Origin: Peptococcaceae bacterium
GTDB taxonomy: Bacteria > Bacillota > Desulfotomaculia > Desulfotomaculales > JACDOK01
Length of the DNA: 64,000 nucleotides
Direction of reading: 5' to 3'
NCBI GenBank assembly: GCA_017656185.1
Contig: JACDOK010000003.1
Coordinates: 53,788 to 117,787 of the forward strand
Positions 17,225-26,666 of the stretch are shown here, piece after piece. A program made the translations under genes and the position numbers. The stretch's first letter is position 1. Each line of letters begins with the position of its first letter. The notes below the pieces were generated by a model. The model saw only the letters and a list, made by a program, of their open reading frames with translations, had not been told where the DNA came from and did no database searches.

Positions 17225-18673
17225 CTAGAGTTTGAAAGACAAAGCTTTCTTTTTAGCCCCCTTGATTTCAAGAAGGTGTACAGCACACCCGATGCAAGGG
17301 TCCATAGAACGGACAATACGTACCAGTTCTACCGGTTGTTCCGGGTCCTCAACCGGTGCACCAATAAAAGCCTCTTCCATAGGACCTCTGACACCGTTAT
17401 CGTCACGCGGGCACGCATTCCAAGTAGTGGGAACTACACACTGGTAATTAGCAATACGGTAATCCTTGACTTCAATCCAGTGTCCTAACGCACCACGAGG
17501 AGCTTCGGTAAGACCCATACCGGTAGCCTTTTCAGGAATATCAAACCGGTTAAAGGTCGGTGCACCGACCTCTAATTCCTCAAGCCAATCGCGCATCGCG
17601 TGCCCAACCATCGAAGTCTCAATCGCGCGGGCAAAGTGTCTGCCAAGTACCGAGAAAGCCTTATCGCCCAGTTTAACAACTTCAGGCACCTTGTTGACCC
17701 ACATTCTCGCCAACGGTCCGACTTCGTGCGGTTTATTTTTCAGACGCGGTGCCTTAAGCCAGGAATAAGCGTTGGGTTTGTGCGGCTCCGGCTTGGTTTC
17801 ACCCTCGGACGGGTGTTTCTGGGTAGACTCAATTTCGTACTTGGAGAACATTACATGTTCGGTAACATCACTAGGATCAGCCACAGCCCATTCCTCATCC
17901 GTGTACCGGCCACGCTTGATTAACTGATTCATGCCGGACGGATCGCCGGAATCATCCAGCGGGAAAACACCCCAGGCCAACATGTTGCGGCAGCCCTTAC
18001 CGATCTCAAACCAGTCGCTGTAGGCATCAGCTACCGCCAAAACATCAGGAATGTATACATTATCTACAAAATCCATAATTTCGTCCAGCAGTGCCGCAAA
18101 CTGCTCAATCTTCTCCTGCGTCACCTGTTCGGTTATACCGCCCGGTACAAAGGCCGTGGTGTGCGGAGCCTTAGCACCAAAGATAGCACAAAGCTCGTGC
18201 GCCTTTTTCCGCATATGAAGCGCCTGGATATAGTGCTGGACCGCCGCATCATTAATAGCCTTCGGCAAGCGAAAATCATGGCCGTAACGCGGAATAAACG
18301 GAGCTGTTTCAGGCCCCTTGACATAGTCCAGGGCAGCTAGGTGATAAAAGTGCAATATGTGCGATTGTAAGAAGTTCGCACCTTGTACCAGGTTACGCAA
18401 AATACGCCCGTTTTTAGGCGGTTTAACACCGAAAGCATCATCTAAACATAGCACCGAACTGATGCCGTGGGAAATCGGTCAGACACCGCAAATACGCTGC
18501 GTAATATGCTGGGCGTCACGCGGGTCACGACCACGACAAATTAACTCGATCCCGCGGAAAAGTGTACCGTAGGTCTTGGCATCGACGACGACGCCGTTTT
18601 CAACTTCCACTTCTACCTTCAAGTGACCTTCGATTCGAGTTACAGGGTCAACACTGATAACCTTCTTTGCCAT
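17225..18673 (-). CDS. [NiFe] hydrogenase large subunit with in-frame TGA (predicted selenocysteine, residue 65)
   Basis: Read through a TGA at 18481-18479, the frame gives 482 residues of a group 1 type large subunit. Upstream are VDPVTRIEGHLKVEVEVENG and FRGIELICRGRDPRDA, then QRICGV-U-PISHGISS. The TGA occupies the second position of the CxxC L1 motif that holds the bridging ligand of the Ni-Fe site. The C-terminal motif is DPCIGCAVH (both Cys present), followed by 16 residues that the maturation protease would remove. Reading frame, spacing and similarity continue perfectly across the TGA, and a SECIS-like hairpin follows it. Classical NiFeSe enzymes have Sec in the C-terminal motif, so this placement is unusual. 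A sequencing error or nonsense mutation is the alternative. Confidence 0.85.
18450..18466 (-). promoter_or_regulatory. SECIS-like hairpin downstream of the hydrogenase TGA
   Basis: On the minus strand GCATC and GGTGC (positions +14 to +18 and +24 to +28 after the TGA) pair around the loop AGTTC, extended by one G-T pair. The loop begins 18 nt after the TGA and has G as its second base. These are the broad criteria for bacterial SECIS elements read by SelB. The hairpin is inside coding sequence, as bacterial SECIS elements are. The stem is short. Confidence 0.5.
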
Positions 18674-18689
18674 GCCACTTCACCCCCTA

Positions 18690-19622
18690 TTATCCTTCCA
18701 TGCCCTTCAACGGCCAAAGGCCATAAAACGGGCTGCAGTCGTCCGGGAAGTATGGTTCCGAACACCCTAGACACGGTGCTCCAGCACCGATACACCAGTT
18801 GCGGCCATTGTTCCATTTACGCTTCTGGCAGTCGGAATAAGCTATAAATCCTTTGCAACCTAGATGCGCTAAACAACCCTCGTCACCAACGGTTTCAGCA
18901 AACTGGCCGGCATCAAAGTAAGGCCGTCGCGGACAAGTTTCGTGGATGGGCTCGGGGTAGAACATCTTGGGACGCTTGAACCTGTCCAATTCAGGAATAT
19001 CACCGTATTGCAGCACATAGACCACTGTACCCAAGAAGTGATCGGGGTGCATCGGACAGTTACCGATGTTAATAACCGGCTTCTTAGTCACAATTTGGTC
19101 GACTCCCACCACACTCGTCGGATTGGGGGTAGCACCCGGAATACCACCAAAGGACGCACAAGAACCGGCAGCGATAACCGCTTTGGCAGCATTGCCTAAC
19201 GTAGCCACCGCTTCGGCAAAGGTAATCTCCTTGCCTTTCAGTTCACCGATCGTGCAGTAGTGACCCTCGGCACCGGTAGGCACGCCACCCTCAACAACCA
19301 GGAAGAAATTGTCTTTCTCTTTGTTGACGATTTCCTCCAGTTGTTCGAACGCTACGTGACCAGCAGACGCCATAATATTAGGATGATACCGCAAACTGAT
19401 CACGTCCAACAGTACCTTTTCGATGGCTGGCTCTACGCTGTTTAGCAGGGATACCGAACACCCGGTGCAGGCAGCCCCCTGCAGCCAGACTACGGTAGGC
19501 TTGCCTTCTGCCGCCCAGGCCAAACTTTCTGTTATCTGTGGCCCTAAAGCCGACATAAGGCTTAATCCCGCCGCAGACCCAGCACATAACTTAATGAATT
19601 CACGCCGCGAAATAGACCGCAC
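18690..19622 (-). CDS. [NiFe] hydrogenase small subunit with Tat signal
   Basis: 310 residues from GTG at 19622 (AGGGAGGGAGAG upstream). A twin-arginine signal SISRREFIKLC precedes a hydrophobic stretch to about residue 35, so the heterodimer is exported folded. FeS ligands are visible: GAACTGCSVSLLNS (proximal), GSCASFGG, NCPMHPD, and a Cys-rich C-terminal region (HETCPRR, GCLAHLGCKG, NWCIGAGAPCLGC, FPDDCSPF). It ends soon after the last cluster and has no C-terminal membrane anchor. The gene lies 16 bp before the large subunit; no cytochrome b gene follows. Confidence 0.93.
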   Translation of the reverse strand: MRSISRREFIKLCAGSAAGLSLMSALGPQITESLAWAAEGKPTVVWLQGAACTGCSVSLLNSVEPAIEKVLLDVISLRYHPNIMASAGHVAFEQLEEIVNKEKDNFFLVVEGGVPTGAEGHYCTIGELKGKEITFAEAVATLGNAAKAVIAAGSCASFGGIPGATPNPTSVVGVDQIVTKKPVINIGNCPMHPDHFLGTVVYVLQYGDIPELDRFKRPKMFYPEPIHETCPRRPYFDAGQFAETVGDEGCLAHLGCKGFIAYSDCQKRKWNNGRNWCIGAGAPCLGCSEPYFPDDCSPFYGLWPLKGMEG

Positions 19623-19721
19623 GTCTCTCCCTCCCTTTTTATGGTTCTCCCTTATAAATGCGCCACCAGGGCGTTTTGACCAGCCATTGAGTTAACACGC
19701 AAAATAAAGCACAACCCATAC

Positions 19722-19743
19722 TGTGAATGTTTGTGCATTCACA
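19722..19743. promoter_or_regulatory. Dyad upstream of hydrogenase operon (possible operator)
   Basis: Perfect 8-bp inverted repeat TGTGAATG/CATTCACA with a 6-nt centre, about 100 bp before the hydrogenase small subunit start, in an otherwise gene-free 313-bp gap. The half-site resembles TGTGA of Crp/Fnr-family sites but the spacing does not match the canonical TGTGA-N6-TCACA. Regulator unknown. Confidence 0.45.
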
Positions 19744-19850
19744 CGGATAATCTCTAATCTCTTCGAATAAAGTTGTATTCTATTTATTTAACTGAATTTC
19801 CTGCTAAAATAAAAAATCTAAAAATAAATTTAAAGTATCCCGATTGGTTT

Positions 19851-19875
19851 ACCAGGTTGCGGTAACCTACCTGGT
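19851..19875 (-). repeat. Inverted repeat in the gap after the hydrogenase protease gene
   Basis: ACCAGGT and ACCTGGT arms separated by 11 nt, with an alternative inner pairing AGGTT/AACCT. It follows the protease gene on the minus strand but lacks a T-run, so a terminator call is weak. The rest of the gap is AT-rich and may hold the hydrogenase promoter. Confidence 0.4.
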
Positions 19876-19935
19876 CTTATTATCAGCAGGACTACTACCG
19901 AAATCAGAATAATTTCCCAACTCCTAACTGCGGAA

Positions 19936-20433
19936 TTATGAAAGCCCTTCTTCCCTTTTACTCAAGCCACCTGACTCTGCTTCTTTCAGCCAATTATCAA
20001 TATCCTGGCGAACGAGCGAAACCAGACCCAAAACCCTGGACTCTACAACACTTGATAACTCCAAACCCCAATCTATCTCTGCGGGTTGTACCGCATAAAT
20101 ACGTGTCGGAGGTAATTTGCCAAGTTTACGCGCTAATGAAAGTACCTCCGGTACACGAATTTGATGAAGAGACACAGGTTCGGAGCTTTCAATCAGTTCC
20201 AGCTCCTCCGGGGTAAAAGAAAAAAGTGTTCCCGGATCGGCGCCTGCGTCAAGGCTGTCAATAATAATTAACCTCTCGGCTCCTTCAAAATAAAATAGGA
20301 GATTCTCACCACCGGTACCCCCCTCGATAAGACGCACACTCGGGGGAAACGAAAGCCGGGATAATCTCCTAACAACGTGAACCCCTACCCCATCATCCTT
20401 CTGGAGCTCGTTTCCAACTCCCAAAACCACCAT
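19936..20433 (-). CDS. Hydrogenase maturation endopeptidase (HyaD/HybD family)
   Basis: 165 residues from ATG at 20433, the start that puts VVLGVGNELQKDDGVGVHVV at the N-terminus as in the family (GAGG 7 nt upstream). An upstream ATG at 20532 with GGGTGAG would add 33 residues of no recognised similarity. Nickel-sensing Glu and Asp residues sit in GNELxxDDGVG and IIIDSLDAG, and the His in SLHQIRVPEVL. It would clip the large subunit after DPCIGCAVH. It lies 314 bp before the hydrogenase genes and shortly after pfkA on the same strand. Confidence 0.88.
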   Translation of the reverse strand: MVVLGVGNELQKDDGVGVHVVRRLSRLSFPPSVRLIEGGTGGENLLFYFEGAERLIIIDSLDAGADPGTLFSFTPEELELIESSEPVSLHQIRVPEVLSLARKLGKLPPTRIYAVQPAEIDWGLELSSVVESRVLGLVSLVRQDIDNWLKEAESGGLSKREEGLS

Positions 20434-20568
20434 AAAACGGCCTCTATCGCTATTTCTCTCAGGTTCTAACACAGGCATCCAATCCTTCCGGAAGCGGGTC
20501 AACGAATAAATACGATGTCCATCCACTATCATTATGCATCTCACCCACATTGAAGTCAAATAATCAGC

Positions 20569-21672
20569 CTAGTCACCAAAGGATATTCCCATCTGCCGCG
20601 CCACACGCACCAAGTCACACCCTAAAGGTACCCGCCTCATTTGCCCGACGGCTTCTATGAGCGGTACAGAAGCTATGTGTGGTGTACGTAAGCATACCAT
20701 CTCGCCAAAACGACCATCCATTACTATATTTACCGCTGCTCCACCCAAACGAGTACTTAAAATGCGATCAAACGCCGTCGGAGAACCTCCTCTCTGCAAA
20801 TGCCCCAATATTGTTACACGAGTTTCTATATTTAAAGCCTGCTCAATCTTTTGGGCAACAAAATCACCAATCCCACCAAGCCGTATCTGCTCAAAACTTT
20901 CTTTCACAACCCTTCGTACTACCAGTTCCCCCCCTTTAGGCTTGGCTCCTTCGGCCACAACAACAATACTGAATTTCTTACCCTGCTCATAACGTTCCCT
21001 CAGCTTATCACAAACTTTGCTGATACTAAACTCAATTTCGGGAATTAAAATGACATCAGCGCCCCCGGCTACGCCGGCATATAGAGCTATCCATCCCGCA
21101 TATCGTCCCATTACTTCCAATACCATAATACGGTGGTGTGACTCCGCCGTAGTATGGAGTTTATCAATGGCATCGGTAGCTGTGGCCACTGCGGTATCAA
21201 ACCCGAAAGTCTGGTCGGTAGCCGACAGGTCATTATCAATTGTTTTGGGTACCCCCACCACCGGAAATTGGTACCTGTTGTAAAACTCATAAGCGATCTT
21301 TAAACTGCCATCACCGCCTATCACTATCAAGGCATCCACTTTCTGCTGGGAAAGGTTTTGTAAAGCTTTTTCCGAAACGTCCATAAACACTGTCTGGCCA
21401 TTCTGGGTCACCGGATAATGAAAAGGATTATCCCGGTTGGTAGTACCCAAAATCGTACCCCCACGAGGCAAAATACCCACAACATTCTGTAAAGTCAATT
21501 CCCTACAGCGGCCTTCCACCAGCCCACCAAAACCGTCTTCAAAGCCTATTACCGATAATCCATAATCGCGGATGGCTACTTTGACCGCAGCCCTAATAAC
21601 AGCATTTATACCGGGAGCATCTCCCCCTCCGGTAAGAATCCCGATACGCTTTATGGTCATCCGACTGGGCAT
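20569..21672 (-). CDS. pfkA: 6-phosphofructokinase, ATP-type with mixed signature residues
   Basis: 367 residues. GILTGGGDAPGINAVIRAA, IGGDGSLK, GVPKTIDNDL and MEVMGRYAGW-like motifs (VLEVMGRYAGWIAL) identify phosphofructokinase A. The Gly in GGDGS (position 104 in E. coli numbering) predicts ATP use, while Lys in PKTIDND (position 124) is usual in PPi enzymes. The Gly/Lys combination is known from the mixed-substrate clade, whose tested members include ATP-dependent enzymes. Phosphorylates fructose 6-phosphate in glycolysis. Confidence 0.9.
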   Translation of the reverse strand: MPSRMTIKRIGILTGGGDAPGINAVIRAAVKVAIRDYGLSVIGFEDGFGGLVEGRCRELTLQNVVGILPRGGTILGTTNRDNPFHYPVTQNGQTVFMDVSEKALQNLSQQKVDALIVIGGDGSLKIAYEFYNRYQFPVVGVPKTIDNDLSATDQTFGFDTAVATATDAIDKLHTTAESHHRIMVLEVMGRYAGWIALYAGVAGGADVILIPEIEFSISKVCDKLRERYEQGKKFSIVVVAEGAKPKGGELVVRRVVKESFEQIRLGGIGDFVAQKIEQALNIETRVTILGHLQRGGSPTAFDRILSTRLGGAAVNIVMDGRFGEMVCLRTPHIASVPLIEAVGQMRRVPLGCDLVRVARQMGISFGD

Positions 21673-21754
21673 TATGCACTATCCCCCATTTCCGTTTGTA
21701 ATTACAAAGGAGTTTTCGCCCCTATCCATACCTTTCCTGCCATAAAGCCATAAA

Positions 21755-21781
21755 AAAGGACTGCTAATTCAGCAGTCCTTT
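21755..21781 (-). terminator. Intrinsic terminator after UPF0182 gene
   Basis: AAAGGACTGCT and AGCAGTCCTTT arms around AATTC; on the minus strand the stem is followed by TTTATGG. It overlaps the stop codon of the UPF0182 gene by a base or so. Confidence 0.75.
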
Positions 21782-24523
21782 TTACTCTTCTACCATTTTT
21801 GATAGTTCCTCTAGCGTTTTTTGTAAATCGTCAAGTGCCTGTCCATAGGCACTCCAATTACCTTCTCTCAACCTTTCCTGGGCCTCCTCGTAGTAACGAT
21901 TGGCATTCTTGATTAGTTCTTTTATGGTACGTCCTTGCACAGGAGTCCCGGGTACTTCCGGTGGTTCTGTCTGTTCAGGAGAGTCCTGGTCCCTCTCACC
22001 GAATAGTGCCGATAATGCACGCTCAAGAGTGGGCTCCATTACAATCTTGTCACCGTGTACCAGAATAACCCGGCGCAGCTCGGGCATTTTGCTCTGTTCC
22101 GCCTGCAGATAAATGGGTTCAACATAAAGCAGGCTGTCTTCAACAGGTATGACCAGAAGATTGCCGCGAATTACCCGGGAGCCCCGTTGGTCCCAAAGAG
22201 TCAACTGCTGCGATATCGTAGTGTCCTGGTTTATACGTGCTTCTATCTGCATCGGACCATAAACAAGACTCTGCTTGGGCATTTGGAAAACCAATATTTT
22301 GCCGTAATTCTCTCCATCACAACGTGCCGCCATCCAGGCGATCATATTCTTCTTATTTTGAGGTGTAAACGATGTGATGAGAACAAATTCCGGCCTGCCC
22401 TCTCCCGGCAGGCGGATGATCACATAGTAGGGTTCCATCCGCTGTTCATTGCCGGCGTAGATTTCAGTGGGCAGGTTCCATTTATCCTCCTTAGTAAAGA
22501 AAACCTGCGGATCTTGCATATGATAGAGGGTGTACATTCTTGCCTGAATCTCAAACAAGTCCTGGGGATACCGAATATGTTCTACAAGGTCCCTGGGCAT
22601 TGCCTCCAGATCTTGAAAGACCCCTGGGAAGATTTTGGACCAGGTCTTTACAATGGGATCATTAGTGTCAGCTACATAAAAAGACACATTACCGGTATAG
22701 GCATCGACTACTACCTTCACGGAGTTACGGATATAATTTGTGCGACCTGCAAAAGGCTCCGAATAGGGATACATATCGGTGGTGGTATAAGCATCCCACA
22801 ACCAATACAGCTTACCGTTACTGACAACGATGTAAGGGTCGCCATCGTATTCCAAAAACGGGGCGATCTTAGGCACACGGTCATGGATATTGCGGTAGTA
22901 CAGAATTTGGCTCCCGGCATTAACATCACTGGCCAGCACCAAACGGTAATCGCCCAGGGATATGGCAAATAAAAGGCGTTTCAGTACTGAACCCAATTTA
23001 ACCCCGCTCGTTCCTTCATAAGTAGTATAGACGTTTTGATCCCCTTTAGGATAGTCAAACTCCTTGGCTTTGGTATTCACAATGACATATTGGTCGGTAC
23101 TCTCACCGTAATAGATTTCATTCCGCTCCAGCTTGAGATCCGTATCGGTTCTCGGAGGAATATCCTTAAAGAAGAATTCAGGCAAACCATCGGGCGCAAC
23201 CTCGTTGACCGGGCTCATCGCTACACCGTAACCGTGGGTATATACCAGCCGGGTATTAATCCACGTCTTAGCCTGTTCGGATAACTTGCTCTGGTCAAAC
23301 TCACGTGCCGCTAACATCACCTGGCGCTGAACACCGTCAATGGTATACCGGTCAATATCAATATCTTTAAATTCATAATAAAGCCGCATCTCCTGCATCT
23401 GGCTGTAAGTAGACTTAAGTGGTTCCCAGTCCCATAATCGAATGTTCTTAACGGTATCCTCGTTATTCTCCACCTCATCCCAGCCGATCACCCTTCCGGA
23501 GGGAAAGGGCTTCGTTTCAATCTCGTCTAAGTTATAGGCAGCCCGGGTGAAAGCAATGTTATGCTCAATATAAGGTTTCTCTTTATTAAACTCATTGGGC
23601 TCCACGACAAATTTTTGAACCATAGCGGGATAAATCGCACCTAAAATTAACGAAACAGCTATCAACCCGCCGACGGCATAAATAAGAACACTGGTCCGGC
23701 GCAAAACAACATTCACCAGCACGGCAATGGCCGCTATCACGGCCAGAACAAACAGGACTTTCAAGGCCAGGAGGTTGGCGTTAACATCCGTGTACCCGGC
23801 CCCGAACACCGCTCCACCGGGAGAATATAAAAGCAAATACTGCTGCAACTGGTAACCCCATGCCTTCAACGCCAAAACCAAGGCTGCCAATACAGATAAA
23901 TGAACCCTTGCCGAGCCGCAACTAAATATCGACGTTAGGCCTCGGAACGGGTTCGCTAAGAAGTAAGCTGCGGCCACAAGAAGGACAACCAGAATGCCGG
24001 CCCAAAACAGGATATTATAGAGAAACAAGTAAAACGGTAAACTAAAAACATAGAAACCGATGTCTTTTCCAAATAGAGGGTCAGTGCTGCCAAAGGGCGT
24101 CGCATGCAGGAACTTTTGCAGTACCTGCCAATCTCCCGCCACGGCAAGGCTGAACATATAAGCAAGTACAACGCTTACCACAAAGAACAGCCAAGTGAGG
24201 ACACGCTTGTTCAAAAACTCTTTCCACTGCGGAAATTCTATGGAAATGACATTATGTTCAGCCCGGCGCTCATAAGCTACACTACTGTATTCAAGAATTA
24301 CCCGCCTGGTAAACAAAAGATTGATAAAAAGGAATATGAAAAAGAAAAGGCCGACTAAAATCCTTAGACCCAGGTCGGTAAATAAAATGGTGGTAAAAAT
24401 ACTGGTATAACCTAGCGATTGAAACCATAGATAATCGGTTATCAACCTGGCGCCGTCCCCCACCAGCACCAAAAATAAAATAGCTGCTATGACACCCGCA
24501 GCTAAACTATACTTTCTAAACAC
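21782..24523 (-). CDS. UPF0182 family large membrane protein
   Basis: 913 residues. The N-terminal third (about 1-310) has seven predicted membrane helices. A large extracytoplasmic domain follows, with family-typical motifs such as VEPNEFNKEKPYIEHNI, NIRLWDWEPL, YTHGYGVAMSPVNE and YYGE. The C-terminal end has a Glu/Lys-rich helix (NRYYEEAQERLREGNW) after a Pro-rich linker. Function of UPF0182/COG1615 is unknown. Followed by its own terminator, so it is probably monocistronic or the end of a unit. Confidence 0.92.
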   Translation of the reverse strand: MFRKYSLAAGVIAAILFLVLVGDGARLITDYLWFQSLGYTSIFTTILFTDLGLRILVGLFFFIFLFINLLFTRRVILEYSSVAYERRAEHNVISIEFPQWKEFLNKRVLTWLFFVVSVVLAYMFSLAVAGDWQVLQKFLHATPFGSTDPLFGKDIGFYVFSLPFYLFLYNILFWAGILVVLLVAAAYFLANPFRGLTSIFSCGSARVHLSVLAALVLALKAWGYQLQQYLLLYSPGGAVFGAGYTDVNANLLALKVLFVLAVIAAIAVLVNVVLRRTSVLIYAVGGLIAVSLILGAIYPAMVQKFVVEPNEFNKEKPYIEHNIAFTRAAYNLDEIETKPFPSGRVIGWDEVENNEDTVKNIRLWDWEPLKSTYSQMQEMRLYYEFKDIDIDRYTIDGVQRQVMLAAREFDQSKLSEQAKTWINTRLVYTHGYGVAMSPVNEVAPDGLPEFFFKDIPPRTDTDLKLERNEIYYGESTDQYVIVNTKAKEFDYPKGDQNVYTTYEGTSGVKLGSVLKRLLFAISLGDYRLVLASDVNAGSQILYYRNIHDRVPKIAPFLEYDGDPYIVVSNGKLYWLWDAYTTTDMYPYSEPFAGRTNYIRNSVKVVVDAYTGNVSFYVADTNDPIVKTWSKIFPGVFQDLEAMPRDLVEHIRYPQDLFEIQARMYTLYHMQDPQVFFTKEDKWNLPTEIYAGNEQRMEPYYVIIRLPGEGRPEFVLITSFTPQNKKNMIAWMAARCDGENYGKILVFQMPKQSLVYGPMQIEARINQDTTISQQLTLWDQRGSRVIRGNLLVIPVEDSLLYVEPIYLQAEQSKMPELRRVILVHGDKIVMEPTLERALSALFGERDQDSPEQTEPPEVPGTPVQGRTIKELIKNANRYYEEAQERLREGNWSAYGQALDDLQKTLEELSKMVEE

Positions 24524-24564
24524 CCAACGTACCCCCTCGAATATACCTAAAAAATAACGCTAGC

Positions 24565-24747
24565 CTACATGGGTTTAGGATTTTTTTGGTTCTCATCAGC
24601 TTCCCGTTTTAGCTTCGCCTGGCACATAACACAAACGTCAGTAGATTTTTTCTTTTTGTCGGGAACTACAAAAAGATCATCATCGTCTTCACAGCACATA
24701 TCATCGCTGATAAATTTACGCCCACAAAGGATACACCGCTTTTCCAT
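24565..24747 (-). CDS. Small zinc-ribbon-like protein
   Basis: 60 residues with two Cys pairs: CILC near the N-terminus and CVMC at about residue 38, separated by an acidic stretch (CCEDDDDLF). This suggests a small zinc-binding protein. ATG preceded by GGAGGTGC. It lies about 40 bp before the UPF0182 start on the same strand. No function can be assigned. Confidence 0.65.
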   Translation of the reverse strand: MEKRCILCGRKFISDDMCCEDDDDLFVVPDKKKKSTDVCVMCQAKLKREADENQKNPKPM

Positions 24748-24837
24748 ACGAGCACCTCCCTTTCCGGCACCCTATCCGAAGACTATATTCCTTCAACTAT
24801 TACAGCATATTACCCTGCACATAACTTTTGGTTACTG

Positions 24838-25113
24838 TTAGTTATGTCTCGGTTGATTTTTTACAACCTCGCACCCGTGTAAAATAGCCGTTACCACTTC
24901 GGCTTTTCCGCCTAATTGATCCATATTAACCTTGGTATAAATTTCCCCTTCATCCCTGACCACATACCGTGGGGACAACCGGTTAAGCGCAAGAGCCATA
25001 ATATCCTCCCGGCACCTTTCACAAGTACATAGATCGGGCATTCTTTTTTTTAGCTCATCTAATACCTCCTCCAGCATTTCCGCCACGATGACTTCAGTAT
25101 AATTTTTCAGCAC
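24838..25113 (-). CDS. ComFB-like protein
   Basis: 91 residues matching the late-competence ComFB family: an N-terminal helix with EVIVAEMLEEVLDELKKR, then CTCERCREDIMALALNRLSPRYV, which holds the conserved Cys-x2-Cys and the NxLxPxYV motif. Family members are small regulators, some of which bind cyclic dinucleotides; the role here is unknown. It starts 13 bp after the stop of the HAD-family gene on the same strand. Confidence 0.82.
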   Translation of the reverse strand: MLKNYTEVIVAEMLEEVLDELKKRMPDLCTCERCREDIMALALNRLSPRYVVRDEGEIYTKVNMDQLGGKAEVVTAILHGCEVVKNQPRHN

Positions 25114-25126
25114 ACCACCATCCCCC

Positions 25127-25597
25127 TTAACGCCTCAAGGTAGCCACCAGTCTTTGGGGCTTCAGGAGCAAGTCAAGTCCGTCGACAATATCGGCCACAA
25201 TAATATCCGCGTTAACCAAAGCCTCACGGGACACGCCTTCCCGACCTAGAACCAGCACCCCTAATCCTGCCTTGCGAAGCATTAGGGCATCATTAGCACC
25301 GTTCCCGAAAGCTATCGTAGATTCGCTACCTAACGCGTTCACAAAGGCTTCCTTTTCCGGTCCCCCCGGCTCTCCCGTTAATACTTTTATCTCTGCTTTA
25401 ATATTCTTACAGGCCTCTCGTACTGTTCCAAAAGTATCGGCGGTCATTATGTACAATTGTAATCGACTAGCTAGCTCATTCAACTTGGCAGCTACCTTAG
25501 GAGGTATTAATCCATCTGTCGCTAATGTGCCATTATAATCAAATACCACTTGTCGGAACGCGTATTGGCCGTAACCAGGTATATTTACCTTAAGCAC
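25127..25597 (-). CDS. HAD-superfamily soluble P-type-ATPase-like phosphatase
   Basis: 156 residues. Motif I is FDYNGTLATDG (nucleophile Asp, NGT), motif II TADTFGT, and motif III/IV GNGANDALMLRKAGLGV. The set resembles the P-domain of P-type ATPases but without membrane helices, as in the family often labelled soluble P-type ATPase. Substrate unknown. It precedes comFB by 13 bp on the same strand. Confidence 0.82.
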   Translation of the reverse strand: MLKVNIPGYGQYAFRQVVFDYNGTLATDGLIPPKVAAKLNELASRLQLYIMTADTFGTVREACKNIKAEIKVLTGEPGGPEKEAFVNALGSESTIAFGNGANDALMLRKAGLGVLVLGREGVSREALVNADIIVADIVDGLDLLLKPQRLVATLRR

Positions 25598-25692
25598 CGT
25601 AATCCCCGTGTAAAACTTCTTGTATCAAGTATAATAAGACGAAGTTAACGAGTCAAATGAAACTATATGTAGCATTCTCGACATAAAGAAAA

Positions 25693-25717
25693 AGCTCCTG
25701 GTCAAAAACCAGGAGCT
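25693..25717 (-). terminator. Intrinsic terminator after adk
   Basis: Perfect 9-bp stem AGCTCCTGG/CCAGGAGCT with a 7-nt loop, followed on the minus strand by TTTTTCTTTATG. It begins 7 nt after the adenylate kinase stop. Confidence 0.88.
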
Positions 25718-25723
25718 CAAAGG

Positions 25724-26509
<786 letters not shown>

Positions 26510-26666
26510 GATCACTAAACGTTATTTTATCGCACAAATTACTGCAAGTCAATAGTACCACAGTAATGGAAGTATTAATAAGGAATACTTTTTTGGCAGG
26601 GTACTTGCGGCCAAAACCGCTCTCTCTCGCAGGATAGTGTCGCAACACGTCGAATAACTAGCAAGT

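Noticed and set aside
17225..18454. Hydrogenase large subunit as a separate 409-residue protein starting at an internal Met, with an N-terminal fragment before the TGA
   Set aside because: The two parts are in the same frame on either side of a single TGA, the N-terminal part holds essential motifs, and no ribosome site precedes the internal Met. A single selenoprotein is the simpler reading.
19722..19743. Canonical Crp site
   Set aside because: Half-site matches TGTGA but spacing between half-sites is 12 nt, not 6, so it was listed only as a dyad.
22055..22972. 305-residue plus-strand frame
   Set aside because: Lies entirely antisense within the UPF0182 gene, which has clear family similarity over its whole length.
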